Shown here: positions 45,847-55,424 of the stretch, in pieces
How the letters are laid out: each line of letters starts with the position of its first letter
Numbering within the stretch: the stretch's first letter is position 1
Source: Streptomyces sp. AP-93
GTDB taxonomy: Bacteria; Actinomycetota; Actinomycetes; Streptomycetales; Streptomycetaceae
Direction of reading: 5' to 3'
Assembly (NCBI RefSeq): GCF_022808175.1
Contig: NZ_JALGBX010000001.1
Coordinates: 596,803 to 660,802, forward strand
Length of the DNA: 64,000 nucleotides
The notes under the pieces: model-generated
Databases searched by the model: none
What the model saw: the letters and a program-made list of their open reading frames with translations, nothing else
Told to the model about the DNA's origin: nothing
Program-made: the position numbers and the translations under genes

Positions 45847-46629
45847 ATGCTCTCGGACCGCCACCGGCTCCACGTCGCGCAGCAGCTGCGATCCGCCGAG
45901 CACGGGCGGACGCCCGTCGAACCCCTCGGCGCCCGCTTCCCCGGCATCGACACCGAGGACGCCTACGAGATCCAGCTCCTCAACATCCGCCACCGCCTCG
46001 CGGCCGGCGATCGCGTCACCGGGCACAAGGTCGGGCTGTCGTCCCCCGTCATGCAGGCCATGATGGGCGTCGACGAACCCGACTACGGGCACCTGCTGCA
46101 CTCCATGGAGCTGCACGAGGACACCCCGGTCCCCGCCGCCGCGTACTGCGCGCCGCGCGTCGAGGTCGAGGTCGGCTTCGTGCTCGGCGAGGACCTCCCC
46201 GGCGAGGGCTGCAGCGTCGCCGACGTACTGGCCGCCACCGAGCGGGTCGTCCCGGCCCTGGAACTCATCGACAGCCGGATAGCCGACTGGCGGATCACCA
46301 TCGCCGACACCATCGCCGACAACGCCTCCTCCGCCGGATACGTCACCGGCGAGGGCCGCGCCCCGCGCGAGCTGGACCTGAAGGCCGTCGACGCCACCCT
46401 GACCAACGGATCCGACACCCTGGCGAGCGGCCGCAGCGACGCCGTGCTCGGCGATCCGGCCGCCTCCGTCGCCTGGCTGGCCCGCACCGTCGCCCGCTTC
46501 GGGGTCCAGCTCCGCAAGGGCCACCTGATCCTGCCCGGGTCCTGCACCCGCGCCGTGGACGTGACCGCCGGGCGGACGTACACCGCCGACTTCACCGGGC
46601 TCGGCCCGGTGTCCCTCTCCTTCTCCTGA
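45847..46629 (+). CDS. hsaE: HsaE, 2-hydroxydienoate hydratase
   Basis: 260 residues of the MhpD/fumarylacetoacetate-hydrolase superfamily: [37 protein letters not shown] and ALELIDSRI supply metal-binding acids. It hydrates the 2-hydroxyhexa-2,4-dienoate released by HsaD. First gene of hsaEGF-kshA-kshB; AAGGA precedes the ATG. Confidence 0.9.
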   Translation: MLSDRHRLHVAQQLRSAEHGRTPVEPLGARFPGIDTEDAYEIQLLNIRHRLAAGDRVTGHKVGLSSPVMQAMMGVDEPDYGHLLHSMELHEDTPVPAAAYCAPRVEVEVGFVLGEDLPGEGCSVADVLAATERVVPALELIDSRIADWRITIADTIADNASSAGYVTGEGRAPRELDLKAVDATLTNGSDTLASGRSDAVLGDPAASVAWLARTVARFGVQLRKGHLILPGSCTRAVDVTAGRTYTADFTGLGPVSLSFS

Positions 46630-46630
46630 G

Positions 46631-47566
46631 GTGATCACGATCAGTACGAAAACGCAGCCACAGACGCAGCCGAAGACGAAAGCGACCGCCGCCATCGTCG
46701 GCTCCGGGAACATCGGGACCGACCTGCTCTACAAACTCCTGCGCTCCCCGCACATAGAACCCCGCTGGATGATCGGCGTGGACCCCGCCAGCGAGGGCCT
46801 CGCCCGCGCCCGCCGCGCCGGAATCGAAGCCTCCCACGAGGGCGTGGACTGGCTGCTGGCCCAAGGCGAGCTGCCGGACCTGGTCTTCGAGGCCACCTCC
46901 GCCTACGTGCACCGCTCCAACGCCCCGCGCTACGCCGAACTCGGCATCAAGGCCGTCGACCTGACCCCCGCCGCCGTCGGCCCCGCCGTCGTCCCGCCCG
47001 CGAACCTGACCGCCCACCTCGACCGGGCCAACGTCAACATGATCACCTGCGGCGGCCAGGCCACCATCCCCATGGTGTACGCCGTCTCCCGCGTGGTCCC
47101 CGTCGCCTACGCGGAGATCGTCGCCTCGGTGGCCTCCGTCTCGGCCGGCCCCGGCACCCGCGCCAACATCGACGAGTTCACCCGTACCACCTCCCGGGGC
47201 ATCGAGGAGATCGGCGGCGCCGCCCGCGGCAAGGCCATCATCATCCTCAACCCCGCCGCCCCGCCGGTCATCATGCGCGACACCGTCTTCTGCGCGATCC
47301 CGGCCGACGCCGACCGCGAGGCCATCACCGCCTCCGTCAAGCAGGTCGCCGAGGACGTGGCCTCGTACGTACCCGGCTACCGGCTGCGCACCGAGCCGCA
47401 GTTCGACGATCCCTCCCCGCTCAACGGGGGCATGGCCCGGGTCGCGATCTTCCTGGAGGTGGAGGGCGCCGGCGACTACCTGCCGCCCTACGCCGGAAAC
47501 CTCGACATCATGACCGCCGCCGCCACCAAGGTCGGCGAGGAGTTCGCGAAGGGGCTGCAGAAATGA
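46631..47566 (+). CDS. hsaG: HsaG, acylating (propion)aldehyde dehydrogenase
   Basis: 311 residues. Rossmann motif [12 protein letters not shown] (about 21-32), nucleophile Cys140 in [11 protein letters not shown], and the dimerisation region typical of MhpF/BphJ. It converts the aldehyde from HsaF to propionyl-CoA with NAD, receiving it through a channel in the aldolase complex. The GTG start gives a Thr/Gln/Lys repeat leader of about 18 residues, so the true start is uncertain. Overlaps hsaF by four bases. Confidence 0.9.
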   Translation: MITISTKTQPQTQPKTKATAAIVGSGNIGTDLLYKLLRSPHIEPRWMIGVDPASEGLARARRAGIEASHEGVDWLLAQGELPDLVFEATSAYVHRSNAPRYAELGIKAVDLTPAAVGPAVVPPANLTAHLDRANVNMITCGGQATIPMVYAVSRVVPVAYAEIVASVASVSAGPGTRANIDEFTRTTSRGIEEIGGAARGKAIIILNPAAPPVIMRDTVFCAIPADADREAITASVKQVAEDVASYVPGYRLRTEPQFDDPSPLNGGMARVAIFLEVEGAGDYLPPYAGNLDIMTAAATKVGEEFAKGLQK

Positions 47567-48621
47567 CGGACCACCCGGGCTACCCGAGCTACTCCGACAC
47601 CCTCGACATCCGGATCACCGACTCCTCCCTGCGCGACGGCTCGCACGCCAAGCGCCATCAGTTCACGGGTGAGGACGTACGGTCGATCGTCTCCGCGCTC
47701 GACGGCGCGGGGGTCCCCGTCATCGAGGTCACGCACGGCGACGGACTCGGCGGGTCCTCCTTCAACTACGGCTTCTCCAGGACCCCCGAGCAGGAGCTCA
47801 TCAAGATCGCCGCCGATACGGCGCGCCACGCGAAGATCGCCTTCCTGATGCTTCCGGGCCTCGGCGTGAAGGACGACATCCGCGCCGCCCACGGCAACGG
47901 CGGACAGATCTGCCGGATCGCCACCCACTGCACCGAGGCCGACATCTCCGTCCAGCACTTCGGGCTCGCCCGCGAGATGGGTCTGGAGACCGTCGGCTTC
48001 CTGATGATGGCCCACTCCACCACCCCCGAGAACCTGGCCCGCCAAGCCCGGATCATGGCCGACGCCGGCTGCCAGTGCGTGTACGTCGTCGACTCCGCGG
48101 GCGCCATGGTCATGGACGAGGTCACCGACCGGGTCGCCGCGCTCGTCGCCGAGCTGGGCTCCGACGCCCAGGTCGGCTTCCACGGGCACGAGAACCTCGG
48201 CCTGGGCGTGGGCAATTCGGTCGCCGCCGTCCGCGCGGGCGCCCTCCAGATCGACGGTTCCACCCGGCGCCTCGGCGCGGGCGCCGGCAACACGCCCGTC
48301 GAGGCCTTCGCCGCCGTCTGCAAGAAGATGGGCATCCGTACCGGCATCGACGTCCTGAAGATCATCGACGCGGCCGAGGACGTGGTGCGCCCCGTCATGG
48401 ACGACGAGTGCACCCTCGACCGCATGGCCCTGCTCATGGGTCACGCCGGCGTCTACTCCAGCTTCCTCAAGCACGCCTACCGGCAGGCCGAGCGCTACGG
48501 GGTCTCCGGCGCGCAGATCCTCCTGCGCGCGGGCGAACGCCGCCTCGTCGGCGGCCAGGAGGACCAGCTCATCGACATCGCGCTCGAACTCGCCGCCACA
48601 TCCAGGCCCGCCGACGTTTGA
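47563..48621 (+). CDS. hsaF: HsaF, 4-hydroxy-2-oxoacid aldolase
   Basis: 352 residues, DmpG/BphI family HMGL-like barrel: [36 protein letters not shown] and [11 protein letters not shown]. It splits the hydroxy-oxoacid to pyruvate and propanal, forming a complex with HsaG. ATGA overlap with hsaG. The stop codon lies within a repeat also found at 61459. Confidence 0.92.
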   Translation: MTDHPGYPSYSDTLDIRITDSSLRDGSHAKRHQFTGEDVRSIVSALDGAGVPVIEVTHGDGLGGSSFNYGFSRTPEQELIKIAADTARHAKIAFLMLPGLGVKDDIRAAHGNGGQICRIATHCTEADISVQHFGLAREMGLETVGFLMMAHSTTPENLARQARIMADAGCQCVYVVDSAGAMVMDEVTDRVAALVAELGSDAQVGFHGHENLGLGVGNSVAAVRAGALQIDGSTRRLGAGAGNTPVEAFAAVCKKMGIRTGIDVLKIIDAAEDVVRPVMDDECTLDRMALLMGHAGVYSSFLKHAYRQAERYGVSGAQILLRAGERRLVGGQEDQLIDIALELAATSRPADV

Positions 48622-48652
48622 GGCGCGGGGTCTGGGGCGGAGCCCCGGGAAG
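48611..48652. repeat. GC-rich intergenic repeat (copy 1)
   Basis: Shares about 40 bases (GTTTGAGGCGCGGGGTCTGG core) with 61459-61501. It contains GGGGC/GCCCC stem potential, and it begins at the hsaF stop. Such GC-rich intergenic repeats are frequent in Streptomyces. Confidence 0.7.
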
Positions 48653-48708
48653 CGGCGGCCCGCCCGCCCACGAACCGAACCACACCACAACGAAGTGGAG
48701 GGTCACCC

Positions 48709-49848
48709 GTGACCGCAATCGAAGAAGAGCCCCGTGTCATCGAAGCCGCCGCCGTGCCCGCGAGGTTCGCCCGCGGCTGGCACTGCCTCGGCCTCGCCGC
48801 CGCCTTCAAGGACGGTGCCCCCCACGAGATCGAGGCCTTCGGCACGAAACTCGTCGTCTTCCAGGGCGCCGAGAGCGGCGAGCTGAGCGTCCTGAACGCC
48901 TACTGCCCCCACATGGGCGGCAACCTCGCCCACGGCACCGTCAAGGGCGACACCGTCGCCTGCCCCTTCCACGACTGGCGCTGGTCCGCAGACGGCCGCT
49001 GCGCCGCCATCCCCTACGCCCGCCGCGTCCCGCCCCGCGCCAGGACCCGGGCCTGGACCACCCTTGAGCGAAACGGCCAGCTCTACGTCTGGAACGACCC
49101 GGAGGGCAACCCGCCCCCGCCCGAGGTCACGATCCCCGTCATCGAGGGCGTCGGCGACCCCGAGTGGAGCGACTGGAGCTGGAACTTCCTGCGCGTGGAG
49201 AACTCCAACTGCCGCGAGATCGTCGACAACGTCGTCGACATGGCGCACTTCTACTACGTGCACTACGCCTTCCCGCACTACTTCAAGAACGTCTTCGACG
49301 GCCACGTCGCCACCCAGTACATGGAGTCCACCCCGCGCGGCGACGTGGACCTCGGCACCCTCTCCACCGGCGGCGGCCTGCGCTCGGACGCCTCGTACTA
49401 CGGCCCCTCGTACATGATCGACAAGCTGTGGAGCGACATCGGCGGCGGCGTCGAACTCGAATCGGTCCTCATCAACTGCCATTACCCGATCGACGAGAAC
49501 AGCTTCATGCTCATGTACGGGACCATCGTCAAGAAGCTCCCCGGCATGAGCGACGAACAGGCCGCCGAAGCCGCCCGCCTCACCTCCGAAGGCCTCGCCG
49601 TCGGCTTCGAGCAGGACGTCGAGATCTGGAAGAACAAGACCCGCATCGACAACCCGCTCCTCACCGAGGAGGACGGCCCCGTCTACCAGCTCCGCCGCTG
49701 GTACGAGCAGTTCTACGTGGACGCCGCCGACGTCAAGGACGAGATGGTCCGCCGCTTCGAGTTCGAGATCGACACCGCCCGCGCCACCGCCGCCTGGAAG
49801 GCCGAGGTCGCCGAGAACCTCGCCCGCCGCGCGGCCGGGACCCCGTGA
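48709..49848 (+). CDS. kshA: KshA, oxygenase of 3-ketosteroid 9alpha-hydroxylase
   Basis: 379 residues. Rieske [2Fe-2S] ligands Cys66-x-His68 and Cys85-x2-His88; mononuclear iron site NxxDxxHxxxxH at 174-185 (Asn174, Asp177, His180, His185). It 9alpha-hydroxylates 3-ketosteroids; with KstD this opens ring B and aromatises ring A. GTG 48709 follows GGAGGG. Overlaps the next small gene by one base. Confidence 0.93.
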   Translation: MTAIEEEPRVIEAAAVPARFARGWHCLGLAAAFKDGAPHEIEAFGTKLVVFQGAESGELSVLNAYCPHMGGNLAHGTVKGDTVACPFHDWRWSADGRCAAIPYARRVPPRARTRAWTTLERNGQLYVWNDPEGNPPPPEVTIPVIEGVGDPEWSDWSWNFLRVENSNCREIVDNVVDMAHFYYVHYAFPHYFKNVFDGHVATQYMESTPRGDVDLGTLSTGGGLRSDASYYGPSYMIDKLWSDIGGGVELESVLINCHYPIDENSFMLMYGTIVKKLPGMSDEQAAEAARLTSEGLAVGFEQDVEIWKNKTRIDNPLLTEEDGPVYQLRRWYEQFYVDAADVKDEMVRRFEFEIDTARATAAWKAEVAENLARRAAGTP

Positions 49849-50078
49849 TGACCCCCGTGGTGTGCGGGGAGTGCGCCGCGGTGGTGCTGTGCGAGAAGTT
49901 CAGCCCCGCCCACACCCAGGTCCAGTGGACCGAGGAGGCAGCCGAGGCCTGTCCGCGCATCGCCGCCGAGACCGGGGCGGGCCGCCCCAGCGGCCGCGTC
50001 CGCTCCTGCGAGGCCCTGCGCGCGGGCATCGAGGCCGCCGTCCTGGCGGGCCGCCTGGAGGTGCCGGCCGATGTCTGA
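49848..50078 (+). CDS. Small Cys-containing protein between kshA and kshB
   Basis: 76 residues, family unknown. It begins MTPVVCGECAAVVLCEKF with three Cys, and a fourth at about residue 35 (EACPRI) and a fifth at about 53 (RSCEAL). ATG 49848 overlaps the kshA stop and the end overlaps kshB by eight bases, so all three are translationally coupled. Possible roles are metal binding, assembly of the oxygenase/reductase or regulation; none is proven. Confidence 0.7.
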   Translation: MTPVVCGECAAVVLCEKFSPAHTQVQWTEEAAEACPRIAAETGAGRPSGRVRSCEALRAGIEAAVLAGRLEVPADV

Positions 50079-51174
50079 CACCGACGGTCGTACGAAGACC
50101 CGCGCCGCGGGGGTACCCAGCCCGGCCCCGGCTGCCGCCCGGGGCGGAGCAACCAGCAGGCTGCTGGTCCGCGTCACGGACCGGATCCAGGAGACCCCCG
50201 AGGCGGTCTCCCTCGTACTCGACGCGGAACTCCCGTACCGCCCGGGTCAGTTCCTCACCGTCAAGGTGCCGGGGGGAGCCGCCCGCTGCTACTCCCTGGC
50301 CGGCTCCCCGCACGCCGGGGACCCGCTGCGCATCACCGTCAAACGGGTCCCCGGCGGCGTCGGCTCCGGCTGGCTGTGCCAGGACGTGGCCATCGGCGAC
50401 GAGCTGGAGATCCTGCCCCCCGCGGGCACCTTCACCCCGCCCGACCTGGACCGGGACCTGCTCCTGGTGGCGGGCGGCAGCGGCATCACCCCGGTGCTGT
50501 CGGTCGCGAAGTCGGCGCTCCTGGCCGGCCGGAGCCACGTCGCCCTGGTGTACGCCAACCGCGACCCCGGCTCGGTGATCTTCCGCGACGAGCTGTGGGG
50601 GCTCGCCGAGGAACACCCCGGGCGGCTCACCGTCGTGCACTGGCTGGAGACCCTCCAGGGACTGCCGACCGCCCCGCAGCTGGGCCCGCTCGTGGCCCCG
50701 TACGCGGGCCGCGAGGCCTACCTGTGCGGGCCCGCTCCGCTGATGGACGCGGCGGAGGCGGCCGTTCGCTCCGCGGGGGGACAGGGCCGGTCGATCCACC
50801 GGGAGCGGTACTTCTCCCTGAGCGGTGACGTCTTCACCCCGGCGGTGGCGGCCCCCGCGCCGGGTCCCGCCCCCGCTCCCGCCGCGGCCGGGGCGGGCGG
50901 CACCACCGCCGAGGTGGAGTTCGAGGGGGCCGTGCACACCGTGGACTGGACCGCGGGGACCCCGCTGCTCGACGTCCTGCTCGCCGCAGGCGTCCCCGCT
51001 CCGTACTCCTGCCGCGAAGGTGCTTGCAGCGCGTGCTGCTGCCGGGTGCTGGAAGGCGAGGTCAAGATGGTCCGAAACGAGGTCCTGGCCCCCGAGGACC
51101 TGGCGGACGGCTACGTCCTGGCCTGCCAGGCCCTGCCGCTCGGAGACCGCGTCCGCATCAGCTACGACGGCTGA
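50071..51174 (+). CDS. kshB: KshB, reductase of 3-ketosteroid 9alpha-hydroxylase
   Basis: 367 residues. FAD motif RCYS at 72-75, NAD motif GGSGITPVLS near 140, and C-terminal plant-type [2Fe-2S] ligands Cys314, Cys319, Cys322 and Cys352. It passes electrons from NADH through FAD and the cluster to KshA. An Ala/Pro linker (about 265-285) separates the reductase and ferredoxin domains. Confidence 0.92.
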   Translation: MSDTDGRTKTRAAGVPSPAPAAARGGATSRLLVRVTDRIQETPEAVSLVLDAELPYRPGQFLTVKVPGGAARCYSLAGSPHAGDPLRITVKRVPGGVGSGWLCQDVAIGDELEILPPAGTFTPPDLDRDLLLVAGGSGITPVLSVAKSALLAGRSHVALVYANRDPGSVIFRDELWGLAEEHPGRLTVVHWLETLQGLPTAPQLGPLVAPYAGREAYLCGPAPLMDAAEAAVRSAGGQGRSIHRERYFSLSGDVFTPAVAAPAPGPAPAPAAAGAGGTTAEVEFEGAVHTVDWTAGTPLLDVLLAAGVPAPYSCREGACSACCCRVLEGEVKMVRNEVLAPEDLADGYVLACQALPLGDRVRISYDG

Positions 51175-51263
51175 ACGGCCCCGCCGAACGGCCGCGGGCC
51201 CGGCCCCCTGGCGAGGGGTCGGGCCCGGACTCGTTCACTCGTGCGTTGGGGTACCACTACCCA

Positions 51264-52145
51264 CTACATCCACTCGCTGAACCGCAGCCACCCCATCATG
51301 TTGTCCATCGCCTGCGCCGAGACCGCCGGCTCCAGGTCCCGCGCCGGCGCGGCCGCGGCCCGCCCCGGCCGGCCCGGTCCGTACAGCTCCCGCCACACCG
51401 ACCGCGCGCAGGCCAGTACCGCCGGCGCGAGGCGGGCCGTCTCCCGGTCGCCCCGGCAGGAGGACACCGAGACCGCGGCCACGGCCCGCCCGGCGCCCCG
51501 CAGCGGAGCGGCCACGCAGCAGATGCCCCGGAAGCTCTCCTCCCGGTCGTACGCCACCCCGCGCTCGCGGACCGCCGTCAGCTCCGAACGCAGAGCGAGC
51601 GGCCGGATCAGGGTGCGCGCGGTGCGCGGGCGCAGCCCCTGCGCGAGGACGTGTTCCACCGCGGCGGGATCACTGAACGCGAGGATCGCCTTGCCGGCGG
51701 CCGTGCAGTACGCCGGCATCCGGCCGCCGACCCGCGAGGGCACCGTGGTGGCCTCCGAACCGCCGATCCGCTCCAGGCACACCACCTCGGCCCCGTCGAG
51801 CACCGACAGGTGCACCACCCGGCCCGTCTGCTCGTGCAGCGCGTGCAGGAGCGGCAGCGCGGCCCGGCGCAGCCGGTTGTGGTGGGAGGCGAGCGCGCCC
51901 AGCTCCAGCATGCGCATGCCCATGCGGTAGTCCCGGCCCTCGCGGTCCAGCCAGCGCAACTGCACCAGCTGGTCGAGGATCCGGTGGGCGGAAGAACGTG
52001 GGATTCCGGAGCGGCGTACGACCTCGGTGAGCGACAGCCGCGGCTGTGGACCCTCGAAGGCGCCCAGCACTTTCGCGGCCTTCTCCAGCAGCGAAAGCGG
52101 TGCGAGCTCGGTCTCCGCGACCTGCTCCATGAACTGGTCAAGCAC
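51264..52145 (-). CDS. IclR-family regulator divergent from hsaA
   Basis: 293 residues. N-terminal winged HTH (AAKVLGAFEGPQPRLSLTEVVRRSGIPRSSAHRILDQL in outline) and a C-terminal IclR effector domain (GRVVHLSVLDGAEVVCLERIGG, YCTAAGKAILAF). Divergent arrangement over a 255-base region rich in inverted repeats suggests it controls the hsaADCB-kstD operon. Rhodococci and mycobacteria use the TetR protein KstR for this; no kstR gene is seen here. Confidence 0.85.
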   Translation of the reverse strand: MLDQFMEQVAETELAPLSLLEKAAKVLGAFEGPQPRLSLTEVVRRSGIPRSSAHRILDQLVQLRWLDREGRDYRMGMRMLELGALASHHNRLRRAALPLLHALHEQTGRVVHLSVLDGAEVVCLERIGGSEATTVPSRVGGRMPAYCTAAGKAILAFSDPAAVEHVLAQGLRPRTARTLIRPLALRSELTAVRERGVAYDREESFRGICCVAAPLRGAGRAVAAVSVSSCRGDRETARLAPAVLACARSVWRELYGPGRPGRAAAAPARDLEPAVSAQAMDNMMGWLRFSEWM

Positions 52146-52273
52146 GAGAAAACCCCCTGCGTGAGGCGTTGGGGCGACCCTGCCACGCGCCCCCGGCCGG
52201 AGGGAAGCACCCGGAGGGGTCTATTTCATTCAGTAATACTTCAAGTAGTCGTTTCGAGGAGTTCCGGGGAGCG

Positions 52274-52321
52274 TCGGAGAACTTCCGAGGAGCTTCCCGC
52301 TCAGCGGGAACAGCTCGTTCC
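52274..52321. promoter_or_regulatory. Cluster of inverted repeats in the IclR/hsaA divergent promoter
   Basis: Three perfect repeats: TCGGA-N5-TCCGA (52274-52288), TTCCCGC-TCA-GCGGGAA (52294-52310) and GGAAC-AGCTC-GTTCC (52307-52321), the last two overlapping. The 15-bp arms with five-base spacers suit an IclR dimer or tetramer; binding is inferred. Confidence 0.6.
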
Positions 52322-52400
52322 GCACCCCGCACCACCCGGCGTACGTTCCTCGCCATCGATCCCGAACACCCGAAGATCCTTGATCTGAGAAGGGGACACC

Positions 52401-53570
52401 ATGAGTGACGAAGAGGTCCTCGCAGCGGTCCGCGCCCTCGCCCCCGCCCTCCGCGAGCGCGGCGCAGAGGCCGAAAGCCTGCGCAAAGTCCCCGAGGCGA
52501 GCATCAAGGAACTCGCCGCCACCGGCTTCTTCCGGCTGCTCCAGCCCAAGGCCCACGGCGGGTACGCCGCCGACCCCGCCGTCTTCTACGCCGCCGTCAA
52601 GGACATCGCCAAGGCCTGCGGCTCCACCGGCTGGGTCGCCTCCGTCGTCGGCGTCCACCCCTGGCACGTCGCCCTCTACGACCCCCGCGCCCAGGAAGAG
52701 GTCTGGGGCCAGGACCGCGACACGCGGATCTGCTCCTCCTACGCCCCCACCGGCAAGGTCACCCCGGTCGACGGAGGCTTCACCCTCAGCGGCCGCTGGC
52801 ACTTCTCCTCCGGCTGCGACCACGCCGACTGGGCCCTGCTCGGCGGTCTGGTCACCGACGCCGAAGGCCGCCCCGTCGACATGCGGACCTTCCTGATCCC
52901 GCGCTCCCAGTACCGCATCGACGAGGTCTGGGACACCGTCGGCCTGCGCGGCTCCGGCTCCAACGACATCGTCGTCGAGGACGTGTTCGTCCCCGAACAC
53001 CGCGCCCTCAGCTTCGGCCCCGTCACCGCCCTCCAGGTACCCGGCCACCGCCTCAACCCCGAGCCGCTCTACCGGCTCCCCTACGCCTCCGTCTTCACCA
53101 CCACCATCTCCACCCCCATCGTCGGCATCGCCGAAGGCGCCTACGAGGACTACGTCGCCGCGACCCGCGAACGCTTCCGCATCTCCTACGGCCAGCAGGT
53201 CGCCGAGGACCCCTTCGCGCAGGTCCGCATCGCCCGCGCCGCCAGCGACATCGACGCCTCCTGGCTCCAGCTCCAGCGCAACATCTCCGAGCTCTACTCC
53301 CTCGCCGAACGCGGCGAGGAACTCCCCACGCCGCTGCGCACCCGGGCCCGCCGCGACCAGGTCCTCGCCACCGAGCGCTGCGTCGCCGCCGTCGACCTCC
53401 TCATGGAGAACGCGGGCGGCAGCGCCATGCGCACCGGCCCCAACCCCGTGCAGCGCGCCTGGCGCGACGTCCACACCGGGCGCGGCCACGCCGCCAACGA
53501 CCCGGAGCGGGCCCTGGTCCTGTTCGGGCAGGGCGCACTCGGCCTCGACATCCAGGACACCATGCTGTGA
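52401..53570 (+). CDS. hsaA: HsaA, oxygenase of 3-HSA 4-hydroxylase
   Basis: 389 residues, acyl-CoA-dehydrogenase-fold flavin monooxygenase: FFRLLQPKAHGGYAADP, GSTGWVASVVGVHPWH, SGRWHFSSGCDHADW and GSGSNDIVVEDVFVP. It hydroxylates the aromatised 3-HSA to the catechol using FMNH2 from HsaB. AGAAGGGG precedes the ATG. It overlaps hsaD by four bases and heads the operon. Confidence 0.92.
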   Translation: MSDEEVLAAVRALAPALRERGAEAESLRKVPEASIKELAATGFFRLLQPKAHGGYAADPAVFYAAVKDIAKACGSTGWVASVVGVHPWHVALYDPRAQEEVWGQDRDTRICSSYAPTGKVTPVDGGFTLSGRWHFSSGCDHADWALLGGLVTDAEGRPVDMRTFLIPRSQYRIDEVWDTVGLRGSGSNDIVVEDVFVPEHRALSFGPVTALQVPGHRLNPEPLYRLPYASVFTTTISTPIVGIAEGAYEDYVAATRERFRISYGQQVAEDPFAQVRIARAASDIDASWLQLQRNISELYSLAERGEELPTPLRTRARRDQVLATERCVAAVDLLMENAGGSAMRTGPNPVQRAWRDVHTGRGHAANDPERALVLFGQGALGLDIQDTML

Positions 53571-54427
53571 GCGCGCAGGGATTCACGTACGAGAACACCT
53601 CCCGCACCGCCAAGGCCGGCGGGATGGCCCTGCACTACCACGAGGCGGGCCCCCAGGACGGGCCCGTCGTGATCATGCTGCACGGCGGCGGGCCCGGCGC
53701 CTCCGGCTGGTCCAACTTCGGCGGCAACCTGCCCCACTTCGCCGAGCGCTTCCGCACCCTGCTCGTCGACCAGCCCTGCTACGGCCGCTCCGACAAGCCG
53801 GAACCCGACCGCGACTACTTCGGCTTCAGCGCGAACGCCGTGCTCGCCCTCATGGACGAACTCGGCATCGAGCGGGCGCACTTCATCGGCAACTCCCTCG
53901 GCGGAGGCACCGCCACCCGGCTCGTCCTGGACCACCCCGAACGCGTCGGCAAGCTCCTGCTCATGGGCCCCGGCGGGATCTCGCTCAACCTCTTCTCCGC
54001 CGACCCCACCGAAGGCATCAAGCGGCTCTTCGAGTTCAGCCTCGCCCCGGAGCCCACCCGCGAGCAGATGCGGACCTTCCTCACCACCCTCGCCCACGAC
54101 CCGGCGATCGTCACCGACGCCCTCGTCGAGGAGCGCTACGCCCAGGCCACCGACCCCGAAGCCAGGCTCGGCAACGCCCGCATGGGCGCCTCCTTCGCCA
54201 AGTGGCCCGAGGCCGCCATGCTCTGGCGCGAAGCGCACCGCATCAGCCGCCCCGTCCTGCTGACCTGGGGCCGCGAGGACCGCGTCAACCCGGTCGACGG
54301 CGCCTTCCTCGCGCTGAAGACCATCCCCGACGCCCGCCTGCACGTCTTCCCGCACTGCGGGCACTGGGCGCAGACCGAGGCCGCCGACGAGTTCAACCGC
54401 CTCGCCACCGACTTCTTCCTCCACTGA
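53567..54427 (+). CDS. hsaD: HsaD, meta-cleavage-product hydrolase
   Basis: 286 residues, alpha/beta-hydrolase of the BphD class. HGGGPGASGWSN provides the oxyanion hole, and the triad is Ser110 (GNSLGG), Asp238 (WGREDRVNP) and His266 (HCGHWAQ). It splits 4,9-DSHA into HIP-type acid and 2-hydroxyhexadienoate. GTG start overlaps the hsaA stop. Confidence 0.93.
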   Translation: MSAQGFTYENTSRTAKAGGMALHYHEAGPQDGPVVIMLHGGGPGASGWSNFGGNLPHFAERFRTLLVDQPCYGRSDKPEPDRDYFGFSANAVLALMDELGIERAHFIGNSLGGGTATRLVLDHPERVGKLLLMGPGGISLNLFSADPTEGIKRLFEFSLAPEPTREQMRTFLTTLAHDPAIVTDALVEERYAQATDPEARLGNARMGASFAKWPEAAMLWREAHRISRPVLLTWGREDRVNPVDGAFLALKTIPDARLHVFPHCGHWAQTEAADEFNRLATDFFLH

Positions 54428-54499
54428 CCCACAGCTGACCCCACAGCTGATCCCACCGCTGATCCCACAGCTGATCCCACAGCTGATCCCAGCACCGAT
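54428..54499. repeat. Six 12-bp tandem repeats between hsaD and hsaC
   Basis: Unit CCCACAGCTGAT with few changes; most copies hold the palindrome CAGCTG. It begins directly after the hsaD stop codon and ends about 19 bases before hsaC, within the operon. Confidence 0.85.
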
Positions 54500-54518
54500 C
54501 CCACCGGGGAGTTCCCGC

Positions 54519-55424
54519 ATGGACATCCGCGCACTCGGCTACCTCCGCATCGAGACCGCCGACCTCGCCGCCTGGCGCACCTACGTCCTCGACATCCTCG
54601 GCATGGCCGAAGCCGCAGGCACCACGGACACCCGCCTCAACATCCGCATCGACGACCGCACGCACCGCTTCCAGTTCGTCGCCGGCACCCAGGACCGGCT
54701 GCTCGCCGCCGGCTTCGAAGTCGCGAACGCCCGCGCCCTCGAAGACGCCGCCGCCGCACTGGAGGCCGCCGGCCACCCCGTCAAGCAGGGCGACGCCGAG
54801 ACCCTCGCCGACCGCCGCGTCCAGGGCCTGATCCACTGCGAGGACCCCAGTGGCAATCCCCTGGAGATCTACTGGGGCCAGGCCCAGGACCACACCCCGC
54901 TCGCAGCCCGCTACGGCAACCGGTTCGTCACCGGCGGCCGCGAGGGCGGCCTCGGCCTCGGCCACGTCGTCCTGCCCGCCGCCGACACCGAGGCCACCCT
55001 CGACTTCTACGAGAACCTCCTCGGCTTCCAGCTGCGCGACTCGATGCGGCTGCCCCCGGTCGCCGTCCCCACCGGCAAGCCCGGCCAGGACTTCTACTGG
55101 ATGCACTTCCTCAGCCCCAACCGCCGCCACCACAGCCTCGGGCTCTACCCCGGCGCGCTGCCGCCCGGCATCGTCCACTTCATGGTCGAGCTGGAGACCC
55201 TCGACGACGTCGGCTACTGCCTCGACCGCATGAACCGGGCGGGCATCCCCATCGCCTCCACCCTCGGCCGGCACTCCAACGACCACATGGTCTCCTTCTA
55301 CGCCCAGGCCCCCGGCGGCTTCCAGGTCGAGTACGGCTGGGACGGCCTGCTCGTCGACCCCGCCACCTGGACCGCGAAGGAGATCACCGCGGACAGCTTC
55401 TGGGGCCACCAATGGAACGGCTGA
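54519..55424 (+). CDS. hsaC: HsaC, extradiol dioxygenase (3,4-DHSA 4,5-cleaving)
   Basis: 301 residues, two-domain vicinal-oxygen-chelate fold. Fe(II) ligands His149 (LGHVVLP), His220 (GIVHFMVE) and Glu271 (QVEYGW), in accord with the family. It cleaves the steroid catechol. GGGGAG lies upstream of the ATG. It overlaps hsaB by 13 bases. Confidence 0.94.
   Translation: MDIRALGYLRIETADLAAWRTYVLDILGMAEAAGTTDTRLNIRIDDRTHRFQFVAGTQDRLLAAGFEVANARALEDAAAALEAAGHPVKQGDAETLADRRVQGLIHCEDPSGNPLEIYWGQAQDHTPLAARYGNRFVTGGREGGLGLGHVVLPAADTEATLDFYENLLGFQLRDSMRLPPVAVPTGKPGQDFYWMHFLSPNRRHHSLGLYPGALPPGIVHFMVELETLDDVGYCLDRMNRAGIPIASTLGRHSNDHMVSFYAQAPGGFQVEYGWDGLLVDPATWTAKEITADSFWGHQWNG

Noticed and set aside
54428..54499. 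CRISPR array from the 12-bp repeats
   Set aside because: Units are contiguous with no spacers, and no cas genes are present.
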